A stretch of DNA of 64,000 nt, taken from contig OZ034970.1 in NCBI GenBank assembly GCA_964030785.1, forward strand, positions 20,473,134 to 20,537,133. Direction: 5' to 3'. This document shows, one piece after another, positions 1 to 9,891 of this stretch (the stretch's first letter is position 1; each line of letters starts with the position of its first letter). A program made the position numbers and the translations under genes. Under the pieces are notes generated by a model. It was not told the DNA's origin, did not search any database, and saw only the letters and a program-made list of their open reading frames with translations. Source of the DNA: Siderastrea siderea. Lineage: Eukaryota > Cnidaria > Anthozoa > Scleractinia > Rhizangiidae.

Positions 1-659
1 CTCTTGGTCTCGCATCACCAAAACCATTATCTATTATCGTAGCTTCTGAATTCAGAGCAGCTTTTGCCGGACGTGTAAACAGCTAAAAAAAAAAAAACTT
101 TTGCCGAAACCCGTTGTCAGAATCGCAAAAACATCTTTCCTACGAGCCAAGTTTAGTAGACTCCTTTAAGTTCGGAAAATTGCGCAGACAGTCCTCTGGC
201 GCGGTAGATAACGTGGACTCATCTATATTACGCGCGCGCTTCGCGTTAACCGTCTTTCTGATTGTCACAAATGACCCTCACTACGAGGTGCTGATGTCGG
301 CTGTCAAAACTGACCAATCAGAGGGTATACCAGGAGCTGGTATACTGGAACAGGCCGTTAAAAAAAATGCTTACAGGGTCCGCCCCCTTGTCTCTCCCCA
401 GCCCCTTCACTTTTTTTTGCGCTCTTTTTCTCAATTCACGCTTTCCCCACTATCTCGGAGCCTGGAGCAGGCTACAAGCTTTACAGCACTTCGTTCGTTT
501 GTTAAGCCAACTGACGCCAAAAAAAAACCGTGTCCATTTTATAAACCGGCGTTCGCCATATAACGACGGCCGGTTAATAAGAAGCTTTGACGGTGGGCAC
601 AGCTTGAAGAACTTTAACCTCATCTGGGCTTTCACCAGGGATCCTGTCCAAATATTTCA
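1..659. other. Left edge, no gene recognised
   Basis: I see no supportable gene here. There is an A-run near 86-97, a T-run near 410-418, and GC-richer sequence with a direct-repeat feel around 300-350 (GGTATACCAGGAGCTGGTATAC is an imperfect palindrome). The open frames across 114-663 lie in all phases, have no family motif and probably reflect a non-coding repeat. Confidence 0.4.
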
Positions 660-1219
660 CTAGTCACAATTCGGTAAATTGTGATCGTCCGGGTAAGTTT
701 AGTCCTAAGAAGGACTGTTTGAGGGGACATTGACTGACGTTCCGACAACCTGAGCGGGTCATCATCAGAGTCAAGTGAACTGTGAATCGTCAGTAGATGT
801 TTTAAGTCTCTGGTCGTTGTCCTGATTGGTCGACGATCTCGTGATGTTATTGGTCGTCTGTCGGTTAAGCCGTGATGTTATTGGCTGTGAAGACTGTTAA
901 ACGTGATTGGTGCGTTTCGATCCGTATTTCGTTAGTCAGTTGTCCTTTGGTCTGTTGTTAGTCAAATAAGTTGGTTTGTCTATTGTTTGTCTGTCTTGTT
1001 ATTGTCGGCAATCAGTCGTTTGTAAGGTGCAGGTAGCTGTTGGCAACGGTTCAGTGGTGTTTCCAGAGTGATTCGTTGATAGTAGTCCGTACTGTGGGTA
1101 ACGCATTTAGCAGAGTCCCAGTCGATTCTGTGGTTTGTTTTTAAATGGTGCTCAGCAATGTGATTGTTGATATCACCATTTCTAGTCACTCGTTTGTGTT
1201 TAGTCAGTCGGACGTTTAA

Positions 1220-1228
1220 ATTCCTGCC
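1220..1228. repeat. Target-site duplication, left copy
   Basis: ATTCCTGCC here is repeated exactly at 2772-2780 and brackets the foldback element. The host Penelope-like reading frame needs only one copy, so this is a 9-bp target-site duplication. Confidence 0.85.
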
Positions 1229-1490
1229 CATCCTCGGAGACTCAGGGACAGATAGTCGGGGCAAGAGGCAGATAAAAGGGGCGAAATAGCTGAAGCCTGG
1301 TGCGAGCGAAGGTTTACAAGTCGGGCTGGAACAGCCCCTGTGAGGATACCTTTAACAGACTAGTTCAAGAGCCCATTTGCGTTCTTGCTTCTGATTGAGC
1401 ACAAATTTTGAAGCATTGTATTTTTTGTGCCAAATCAGCGATCAGCTTATTTCACCGTAACTTTCGTGACGTCTTATACAGAGTGTAACT

Positions 1491-1967
1491 GTTTCCACAC
1501 GTGTTTCTTTGTCATAATTGTGTAGAAAGTCTTCTATCGCAGAGATGGCTTTACCTCGGTGTAAGAACCTGTGAAACTCACGGATGACGTAAAACAAAGG
1601 AAACAAAAACATTTTAAACAATACCGTACAGCAAAACAAAAGCTAACAAACAAAGAAAATCTTGTCAGGTTCTTACACCGAGGTAAACCCGCAGAGAGAG
1701 AACGACTCGAAGAGGTAACTGTTCTTTAGAGCGTATTTATTTGACGTCCTTTCAGCCTCAGGTAGCGAATAAACTCACAAGAAATAAACGTGACTTATTT
1801 GAATATCCCTGAATAATTATTCCACAAGTTTTCACAAATATTTCAAAATGAGTCATGCCATTTGCATTCACAAGGAAAATAATAACGTTCTAGAATGTTC
1901 CATAACCACACTATAACAATGCGAGTTCATTAACGATGGAGAAAGAAAGTAATCTCGTATCACAAGA
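1491..1967. mobile_element. Insertion within left arm of foldback element
   Basis: This 477-bp block has no counterpart in the right arm. The left arm ends with GTAACT before it and GTAACT is repeated at its end (near 1968-1973), suggesting a target duplication of about 6 bp. Inside, TTTACCTCGGTGTAAGAACC (near 1552) is met by its reverse complement near 1668, so the insert is itself partly palindromic. A short minus-strand open frame crosses it but has no recognisable domain. Confidence 0.5.
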
Positions 1968-2508
1968 GTAACTTTGCTAAACCTTTTACCCAGATCTCAT
2001 GCACTCGTCCTTACTGAAATCAACTTTCTATCTCGCTCGTTCGATAGGCCTACCATGCAAAAAAGTTTTCAATAGTAATATTCGAACCCACAAAGCCGAG
2101 AAATCGGGAAATTTGGAAAGGGTACTCAAGGAAAAAGAAAACAACAAGTACAAAAAGCAGATTGAGGTATTGTGAAAAGTTCACATCTTAGGTGTGAACT
2201 TTTAGAAGCGTGCAGTTTGGAGCAAACGCAAAGACGTGTTGTGGATCGCACGTAAATCCTAACTACACGCTTCTAAAAGTTCACATCTAAGGTGTGAACT
2301 TTTCACAATACCTCAATCTGATTTTTGTGCTTGTTGTTTTCTTTTTCCTTGAGTACCCTTTCCCAATTTCTCTCTTTCTCGGCTTTGTCGGTTGGCATAT
2401 TACTATTGAACTTTCTTTGATGGTAGGCCTATCGAACGAGCGAGATGGAAAGTTGATTTCAGTACGCACGAGTGCATGAGATCTGGGAAAAAGGTTTAGC
2501 AAAGTTAC
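1968..2508. repeat. Inner palindrome of foldback element
   Basis: Two arms of about 247 bp (1968-2216 and 2262-2508) are reverse complements with scattered mismatches, and a loop of about 45 bp separates them. Each arm carries its own small hairpin, AAAGTTCACATCTTAGGTGT followed by GAACTTTT. The whole could fold into a very long cruciform. Confidence 0.85.
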
Positions 2509-2771
2509 ACTCTGTATAAGACGTCACGAAAGTTACGGTGAAATAAGCTGATCGCTGATTGGGCACAAAAATTACAACGCCTCAAAATTTGTGCTCAATC
2601 AGAAGCAAGAACGCAAATGGGCTCTTGAACTAGTCCGTTAAAGCTATCGTCCCACGGGCTGCTCCAGCCCGACTTGTAAACTATCGCTCGCACCAGGCTC
2701 CTGCTCGCATAAATTTCGCCCGTTTTATCTGCCTCTTGCCCCGACTATCTGCCCCTGGGTGTCCGAGGATG

Positions 2772-2780
2772 ATTCCTGCC
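2772..2780. repeat. Target-site duplication, right copy
   Basis: An exact second copy of ATTCCTGCC, directly after the right terminus of the foldback element. Confidence 0.85.
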
Positions 2781-3713
2781 GGTCTCACCAATATAAATGG
2801 CCTGGCAGTCGCAGCATTTGATCTTATAAACTGCTCCCAGTCTGTCGCTCGGTTCGTCTGTCTTCAACGTTGGTCAGTGGCTGTCGTAAAGTAGTGATAG
2901 GTTTGCGAGCAACGCGGATGTTGTAGGGTTGTAGGGTTTCCATCTCTTCCTGATCAACAAACTCTGAACCCTCCTCACTGTTACTCAATGTACTCAACAA
3001 GTTATCACCCACTTTAATACCTTCATTCTTAAACAACTCACTTGTCGGGTCTAAATACTTCGCAGCTTCTATAACTTTTCTTGGTCTGATAGTCTGAAAT
3101 TGGTAATGATGCCTAAAATCAAGGCGTATCTTAAGCTTTATTGGAATAGTCTGTGACTCACCAATGGCTCTTGGTAAACACTCACTGTAGAAGTAACATC
3201 ATCGGGAACATTCACCACATTACCATGAATACTCAATTCACCACCGTTAGGTAGCTCTCAAATCTGCGTGAAGGGTATACGGGGAGCTAAAAGTCTTTCT
3301 TCAAGTGGTGTTAAATTAAGAACTTGCGGTTTATCAGGAAAGTTCATTTTGTTAGCCTTTGCAAAGCTTGGTAATTCGCCAATTTGGATATTAGAATCAC
3401 AAGTAAAACAAATCCACTCTTCGTTGTCTACGCTTTTACACCCTGTTAAACACAATTTGACATTGTTTTGAGAACAGTGACTGTAAACAGGCAAATTACC
3501 CTTTTTAACTGAAGATCTGAACCACAACTGATGACAGCAAGTACAGACATATTCCGGTCCACGTTCAATATTCTTGTGAAAACTCCTGATAACATCAGAT
3601 ATTTTCTTCAGTCGTTTCTTTTCTTTCTCTCCCCCTAAATGCAGTATCATTCCTTTTGTTTTTCATATATTCCCTAAGATATGTTTTCCTTTTTTCATTG
3701 TCCTTTTCTCTTT

Positions 3714-3845
3714 TAAGACGTCACGAAAGTTACGGTGAAATAAGCTGATCGCTGATTGGGCACAAAAATTACAACGCCTCAAAATTTGTGCTCAATCAGA
3801 AGCAAGAACGCAAATGGGCTCTTGAATCAGTCCGTTAAAGCTATC
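3714..3845. repeat. Detached fragment of the foldback-element arm
   Basis: This 132-bp stretch is almost identical to 2516-2649, an internal part of the right arm of the foldback element. It has neither the element terminus nor a visible target duplication, yet it sits inside Helitron coding sequence. Copying by repair or ectopic conversion explains this better than transposition. Confidence 0.75.
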
Positions 3846-3887
3846 CTAATTTTCATGCGAACTTCTGATCTCCATTTCTTAAAGTTC

Positions 3888-3927
3888 AAAGGGCTGAAAG
3901 CCAATTAAAATTGGCTTTCAGCCCTTT
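3888..3927. repeat. Perfect 19-bp-arm palindrome
   Basis: The left arm AAAGGGCTGAAAGCCAATT and its exact reverse complement are separated by two A residues. It lies in the basic-repeat part of the Helitron fragment. A head-to-head joining of two repeat units could create it. Confidence 0.85.
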
Positions 3928-4174
3928 GGTTTTTCATATATTCCTGACATGCTTTGTGTTTTTTATTCTCTTTTTCTTTGATTTGGCTACCAGCCCTTTT
4001 CTTTTCATGTATTCCCTGTTGTATGATTTACGTTTTCATTCTCTTTTTTTCGGAATTCGCTATCAGCCTCTTCTTTTCTTCATATATGTTTTCCGTTTTT
4101 CATTCTCTTTTTCTCTCATTTCTCTCATTCTCAATTCTACTTTTAACGACTTCGTTCCCTTGTTGCCTCAATAA

Positions 4175-4420
4175 AACCCGAGTTACGTTAACACAACGCT
4201 AACACGACTGTTTATGCCAGGACACCCCCAATAGCAACTGAGAACTAAAAACGAAATCGTAGCATGGCATAACATTGATCCCCCAAGGAGCCCCTCAAGG
4301 GCTTAAAGTCTACAAAAGGCAAAAATACCCTGAAAATTGACACCAAGTTAAATATGCCCTCTAGGGTAATTAATACTAAAAGCTAATAAGTGTGAAAAAT
4401 AGCTGAACTGGGTCAATTCT
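4175..4420. other. No gene recognised
   Basis: AT-rich spacer between the Helitron fragment and the DIRS element. No coding motif or clear repeat is visible. Confidence 0.4.
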
Positions 4421-4421
4421 G

Positions 4422-7070
4422 TCAAGGAACTATAACGCTAACGTGAGGTGACTCACAGTCAAATCTATGAGGGATACTAAAGTCAATCCGCAGAGCTACT
4501 GAAACAAACGAAAGAGGCTTACAACTACAAATTGAATTTTTAGCTTTGCATGCAACAAATAAATTTGGAAAATTAGGCAGAATGACCCAGTAATGAATGA
4601 AGGTACTCCAGTGGACCCCATCAGAGCAAAGCATTGGCCAGAAGTAGGCCGACGTCCAAACTGGAACGATGAGAGTTCTCTTAGCGCTGCAAAGCTTTAT
4701 GTGCTGGATGACTTTGCACGTTAAAAAAATCGGGGGACACAGTCAACTGTTACGATAAAACCAATCTTGAGAAAAAGCGTTTACGCAACGTGAACCGGGT
4801 TGATAAAATCTGGAATTAAAGCACTGAACTTTTGGCATTGTACGGTCAAGCGAACCTATCACAGGTATGAGGAACCCATAACTCATTCAGAGCATTGAAA
4901 ACAGTGTCGTCGAATTGCCATTGATAGTGTAATCATCTTGATCGATAAACTTGCTTATGTCGGCTGCACTGTTGAGATCTCTTGGTATCCACTGCTTGTC
5001 AATGCTAACACCATTAAGCAAGTAGTTCCGGTAGATGTCGATTGCTAGATCCTGTAATACTGGTACTTTAGACCCACAGTTAACGATACTGATGACATTC
5101 TGATTATCGGTAAACCAAGTAACCGGCTGAGCCTGAAAGGACTCGATGAAAGCTTCTATTGGTAAAGAAACAGCAAGCACCTCTGTGAATGTGGAACTTT
5201 GCGATTTCTCGAAATCCGACCAATTTTGAAAAAAAGATTTTGCCTTCGAACTCACTGAAACTGCTGCAAGCTGAAACGGATGCATCTGAAAAGACGATGT
5301 TAGAAGGCCTATTCCTTTCTGGCCAAACAAGAATGCCATTGAGGCTCACTACGTTTAATTTCCAGAAAGTCAATTTGGTTAAACTCTTGGACGAAAGATC
5401 TGTAGTCATAAGCCTAGAGACATTGCCCACACAATGACCAAGTGAAATAATTTTCCCGCAAACTGTAACAAGCTTTCGAACTGGGATACGAGAAGAAGAA
5501 ACAGCATGACAGTATTGAATTCAAGTCATCCTGCAAACTCATAATCTGTTTATCGGTGGCGCCGATTTGCGAAGTGGCCGTAGTGATCACGGTTCCAAGC
5601 CAAGAAATCATCTGAGTCGTTTCCTAAACACATTTGGATTCGTTCGCATGAAAACCAGAATGGCATAAATCGACGTGAACGTCTAAATTTGCAATATTGG
5701 CATTGTTGTAACTTGCAGCAGATCCGAGGCCATCATCCAAATATACAACAATCCCCTCGGCTTCTGTTCTCCATTTCTTAATCAGAGGCTTGAACAATTT
5801 TGTAAACAGATAAGGCGCCGAGGTGAGGCCAAATGGGAGAACTGAAAATTGAAAAAAATCTGGTACGACCACAAGAAAATCTCCACGAAAAAGGAAGATA
5901 CGTTCAGTGATCGGGATATATATATAAACGTGATAATAGCCCGGCTTTGGGTAAAGAAATGTAATCAGCTGGATTCAAAATCTCTTTGGTAATGTGTAGA
6001 TCTTGGCATCTAAACTTTTTCCAGTAAAAGAATTGAATAACATGACGAAGGTCTGAAATAAGACGTTTTTTTGCCAGATTTCTGAATAGATGGGGACAAA
6101 GGATTGATGATGATAGGTTGCTCAAAAACATCAGTAACACAACCTTGCCCAATGAGGTCGTTAATATTAATAGCGTTTTGAACAAAAGCAGATTGCTCCA
6201 AAGCAGATGAGTTATTTCTGGTGGTAAAAGGCGTTGGAATTTGGAGTAATGGCACTTTATAACCGAATTCAAAAACGTCGAGAATAAACTGCGGCGCGTG
6301 AATGTCTTTCCAGAATTCAAATGCACAACGCAACCTTCCTTTCACCGACACGCATTCCTGGTCTGATTTAAATTCATTTTGGCCGCAAGGGTCCTGAAGA
6401 AAAACTAAATCCGCAGATTTTTGATCCGAAATTTGCTGATTGTAATCCTCGTCCGGTTCGACATCAGAAAGTCACTTAGAAGACTGAACCGCATTGATTT
6501 GCTGCAAACTAGGGCAGCAAGGCCTCCACTGACCGGCTTTGCCACTCGCCAAACAAGCACCAGAAGCGGATCTTTGGCCTGATTGCTGTTAATTCACGTG
6601 AGAGAAGATGCGGCAAGTGTGAAGCCGTGACCTGAGGAGTCTTGGGCTGAATGACTGGAACAAATTTCCATTGGTGCTGAGCTGTGAAACACACCGTATA
6701 TCCCAGCGCTAGTACACTAAACATTTCACAATCCTGCATGATGTTTGGCTAACTAACCCATAAAAGATGTCTCCAGTTTGATTTCCGTTGATAAATATCC
6801 TTTGGCGTTGGCATTGTAGTTGGTTCTACGATGAATAAGCATCATCGCGGGGCCACTAAGGCGTTCTTCTGTCAAGAGCGTGTCCATAGCTTCAGACGAC
6901 GCAACCATGTAACGCAACTATGGCCTGCTATAGTAATCCAGATCGGATTAAATCTCCTTCCCAAAGAAGAATTAAATTCCTGAAATTATCAGGAATTTTA
7001 ATCTTTGAAGTCAGCAGTTTGAATTTGTCATCATCTGATATATGCTTACCAGCATAATCCGCTGGTTAAT
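4422..7070 (-). mobile_element. DIRS-type retrotransposon, decayed (RT and RNase H)
   Basis: The minus strand carries one protein split across several frames. From 6351: GYKVPLLQIPTPFTTRNN and EQPIIINPLSPSIQKSGKK (the pre-RT region); then at 5872-5624 the RT core SVLPFGLTSAPYLFTKLFKP and the catalytic box VVYLDDG; then SWLGTVITTATSQIGATDKQ at about 5600. The RNase H-like part at 5339-4887 reads PVTWFTDNQNVISIVN and QWIPRDLNSAADISKFID. 4850-4422 gives WVPHTCDRFA and LLCSDGVHWSTFIHYWVILP, as in the region after RNase H of coral DIRS-like elements. A gag-like stretch with frameshifts lies at about 6740-7070. I did not find the tyrosine recombinase. Multiple frameshifts and stops make it inactive. 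Confidence 0.75.
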
Positions 7071-7555
7071 TAGGATCAACAATTGCCTGGTTTACTTGGT
7101 GTTGTGTGCTCTGAGCATTTGATTTGCTCGAAGTTAGGATCCACCATCAAAGCCCCCACATCATCAACGACTGCAGTAGTTCAGTAGTTTGTGGGAAGCT
7201 ACTAGCTTAAAACGATTGTGCACGCCTGAAAAAACGATTGAACGATCATAGCGACAAAGTCTGGCTAGAATATGATTATCACTTTCTACGGTCCTCCAAA
7301 AACTCACTTTGTTGTATTTGACAGGTCCTTATTTACCTGGTAATCGCAGATGAAAATGCAGAAATAATGGCAGTTTGACACAGTTTTTGGCTTTTGGTGG
7401 ACCACTAATACCTTCCGTTGGCGAAGCCTTCGTAGTCCCTGCTGTTATGCACCTACTAACCGTCAGACTGTGTATGCGGTCGCCAATTTCTATGGCGGTA
7501 TTAACGTATTACGGATAAAATTCAGTAACAGACATTGTTTTCTAGATCCTTATTG
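7071..7555. other. No gene recognised
   Basis: Unique-looking AT-rich sequence between the DIRS remnant and an ATT microsatellite. No motif was found. Confidence 0.35.
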
Positions 7556-7584
7556 TTGTTGTTATTATTATTATTATTATTATC

Positions 7585-7626
<42 letters not shown>

Positions 7627-7628
7627 TA
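7556..7628. repeat. (ATT)n microsatellite
   Basis: About 24 units of ATT with two interruptions. The open frames across it are artefacts of the repeat. Confidence 0.95.
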
Positions 7629-7839
7629 TATTGTTTATTATTGTTTATGCAAGTTCCTTTGTTAAGAGATTTGCTTTCAAGGTTGGAGTTTTTGAGCTGT
7701 CTTTAAAATAATCAGTGTTTTTACATTCTCCTTTTCTTAGTTTACACCTGATTGAAAAACGTTGTCCGGAGAAGACCAACAACCATAAACGATACGACCC
7801 GGTGGTTTGCTGGGAAAGATCTGAACTATTTACTGATTT

Positions 7840-8420
7840 GCGTTTTGAAAGCCGTTCATTTGCACTAAAGATCAGCATGCCCAAAGCGTACTCTGAAGAC
7901 TTACTTGTGTTTACGAGCCGTATGGCTGCATTTCTTCCCTGGGTATGATACTAATACGGTCCGTAGAGAGGTATTTGAGAAAATACGGACGTAGAGGTGA
8001 AGTAATTGCAAAGAAAGCTGGAAGACCTGTTGACCTCGTTGGAATGCATCCACGCGAGAAGCTCGTGAGGATGAAGGCAATGCTAGAGTACCCAGAGAAG
8101 ACTTCAGCTGAAATTGCGGAAGAAATGACGCAAATGTTTCGACTATTTGCCGATATTTTCAAAGAAATGGTGTGATGAGGAAAACGGTAAGTTTACTTTG
8201 ATCACTTTAACGTGCGGCACTTTATTTCAGTTCCCACGGGCTGAAATGAAACTGGTTTTCTCTTTTTAAGCTACGAAAAATGCACGACAGCGAAGTGAGA
8301 TAGCCAACGTCCATTTTCGTGCAGACGACTGTCTTCTAAATGTAGAGATGTTTGTTTTTCTTGATGAAAATGGATTTCTAAGTAAAACGCGGAACTCACC
8401 CGGAACCAAACCGCAACCAC
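7840..8420 (+). pseudogene. Tc1/mariner (IS630-type) transposase relic
   Basis: The plus strand starts MPKAYSEDL (7877), followed by a helix-turn-helix region split over frames, WLHFFLGYDTNTVREV and then RYLRKYGRRGEVIAKKAGRP. Next come HPREKLVRMKAMLEYPEKTS and an out-of-frame STICRYFQRNGV. A GTAAGT occurs at about 8188. The reading resumes at about 8277 with ARQRSEIANVHFRADDCLLN and VEMFVFLDENGF, where the first catalytic aspartate of the DDE triad sits. The rest of the catalytic domain is absent. At least two frameshifts make it a pseudogene. Whether GTAAGT marks a real intron or a coincidence is open. Confidence 0.7.
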
Positions 8421-8486
8421 AAAAAATATAATAATATAAAAATTTAATAAAATAAAATAATAGTAATAATAATAATAATAATAATT

Positions 8487-9430
8487 ATTAAAAACTGGAC
8501 TAGGTATATTGGATTTCTAGCATTTTGAGGCTATCAGCTCATATACCTGCTGCGGCCAAATATGGTCAATGAACACTCAACAATAAAGTGAGCTCAAAGG
8601 TTTTTCCTCGCAAGCGACCCGGCGAGAAAAGTGGACGAGAAAAATCACTTGGCAGCGAATTTAAATTAAGCAGAAATTCCAACAGCTTCACCAACAAGCA
8701 TCACCAACAGCGTCGTCTAACACAAGTCAAAATTGTTTGAAGAAACTGTGCAGAAACAGAAATTCAACCATTAAGCGTTGTGTTTACAATAAATTTCTTT
8801 CATCGATCGTCACGTCGATCATTGAAATTGAACAAACGGTAGGTTTTATCAGGAAGGCTTTCCACTTCAAAATATCAAGACAAGACATAAAATAAAACAC
8901 GGTGAAATGGGGCAGGAGCATTTAATAAAAACTATCACACATTCATGGCGAGTCGATGCAAAGATCATGAAGCAGTCTAAACAAGCTAAAAACTACAGCT
9001 GCAAACTACTAAGAAGGAAGGAAGGAAGAGATTTTTTTCGGCTTAACACGCAAAATTGACACTGGTTTACGTGCACTCGTTGTAGCTCTGTGTTCCAACA
9101 GGTCCAAATGCTCAGATGGAAATCGGATGCCATGTAAACGGAGTTGAATCGCTTTTCCAGTTGTTTGAATGTTGTTTTTACCATTCCGTCCGCAACCTCT
9201 AAACCGAGAACAACTGCATTTTGCGTTTTACGTTTAACAAACTATGATGGTGAATTCTAATGTTCCTCGCTACCGTAATCTTGCTTCTGAGATGCATAGA
9301 AATTACCTCTTCAAGTTCAAATTTGTTTTTGCTTCAGTTCGATCAAACACGCACATGATGGCTCCGTTGTGCGAACAGATTACAAACTTGTTCAGTTTCA
9401 ACTCCAGCAGCTAATATGGTGAAATTGTAC
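8487..9430 (+). repeat. Unclassified long interspersed repeat, copy 1
   Basis: It begins TTATTAAAAACTGGACTAGG directly after an (AAT)n run and extends about 940 bp. It is shared with 9866-9891 plus 11590-12246 (copy 2) and 54360-55320 (copy 3). Conserved landmarks are TTCATCGATCGTCACGTCG, ACACATTCATGGCGAGTCG and CCATGTAAACGGAGTT. No copy carries a conserved reading frame, and no terminal inverted repeats or poly(A) are seen, so its class is unknown. Confidence 0.8.
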
Positions 9431-9726
9431 TGCTTCAATCCGCTTTGAACGATGATTACAACAATGTTTCAGGAAAAATCAAACATGTACCATATTTCAG
9501 AGCCAAAAGTTAGAAGGTTTTTTGCCAAAACTTGTGCCACTTTGTTCACTTTCGAGCAGTTTTCATTGATTCATTCAGCTTTGCAATGAAACGCTGCAAT
9601 ACTTCGCAAGGTTTTGGCGCCTTTTTCGTTCAGTCATGTGATCGATTCTTGTTCCCTTTTTGTTTCTTTTCTCATTTTTCCCGTTCTTTTTTGATTTTTT
9701 TAAAATAGTGGTTAAGTTTTTAATAA
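9431..9726. other. No gene recognised
   Basis: T-rich sequence following repeat copy 1. It may be the unshared end of that repeat. Confidence 0.3.
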
Positions 9727-9842
9727 AACAATTATTCTACTCGGGCTTGCTGGATATCAAATGATTATAACCAACTCGGCGCTACGCGCCTCGTTGGTTA
9801 TCTATCATTCGATATCCAGCGCGCCCTCGTAGAATAATTGTT
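9727..9842. mobile_element. Palindromic MITE-like element
   Basis: The ends are AACAATTATTCTAC and its reverse complement. The stem continues through CTGGATATC and ATAACCAAC with few mismatches to a GC-rich tip, GGCGCTACGCGCC, that forms its own small hairpin. It is 116 bp with no coding capacity. Similar elements occur at 45296 and 50133. Confidence 0.8.
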
Positions 9843-9865
9843 AATTATAATTATAATAATAACAA

Positions 9866-9891
9866 TTATTAAAAACTGGACTAGGTATATT
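9866..9891 (+). repeat. Long interspersed repeat, copy 2, left piece
   Basis: AAAAACTGGACTAGGTATAT matches the start of copies 1 and 3. The rest of this copy resumes at 11590, after the LINE insertion. Confidence 0.8.

Larger units (their letters stand above)
1229..2771. mobile_element. Foldback (long-TIR) DNA transposon, possibly MULE-like
   Basis: The element is 1543 bp and non-coding. Its ends are inverted repeats starting CATCCTCGG at both termini. The outer right repeat (about 2501-2771) matches the outer left repeat (1229-1490) in reverse complement, including GACAGATAGTCGGGGCAAGA near the tip. The inverted repeats continue inwards as 1968-2216 against 2262-2508, so each arm was originally about 510 bp. 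The left arm is interrupted by about 477 bp (1491-1967). A 9-bp target duplication is typical of Mutator-like elements, and an autonomous MULE lies at 58.7-64 kb in this window, but I found no shared terminal sequence. Assignment to MULEs is inference. Confidence 0.8.
660..2940 (-). mobile_element. Penelope-like retroelement, 3' part with GIY-YIG domain
   Basis: This is a 5'-truncated Penelope-like element on the minus strand. Reading down from about 2930, the protein gives YNIRVARKPITTLRQ, then, after a frameshift, LGAVYKIKCCDCQAIYIGET, the start of a GIY-YIG endonuclease. The reading is broken at 2780 by an inserted transposon and resumes at 1219 with NLNVRLTKHKR, NHIAEHHLKTNHRIDWDSA and PLNRCQQLPAPYKRLI. 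If the insert is removed, the residues join without loss. Below 980 comes an untranslated tail, down to about 660, containing a TGATGATGACCCGCTCAGG stretch that I recall from the 3' ends of such elements in corals. The reverse-transcriptase domain is missing. The clade within Penelope-like elements is not determined. Confidence 0.8.
2941..4170 (-). mobile_element. Helitron fragment (N-terminal region of Rep/helicase protein)
   Basis: On the minus strand, 4170 to 3930 encodes lysine/arginine-rich repeats including REYMKRKG. 3713 to 3651 repeats the theme (KRKTYLREYMKNKRND). 3650 to 3258 is a 130-codon frame with CTCCHQLWFRSSV, EWICFTCDSN and LEERLLAPRIPF, the cysteine-rich block (DUF6570-like) found at the start of many animal Helitron proteins. 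The reading continues with breaks through HYQFQTIRPRKVIEAAKYL to about 2945, where it meets the Penelope-like fragment. No Rep HUH motif or helicase lies in the window, so this is a truncated, non-functional piece. A 132-bp stretch of foldback-element sequence interrupts the basic repeats. Confidence 0.7.

Noticed and set aside
114..663. Overlapping open frames of 149 and 98 codons at the left edge
   Set aside because: No domain, frames overlap on both strands, composition is repeat-like.
7470..7706. Tyr-rich open frame
   Set aside because: Translation of an ATT microsatellite.
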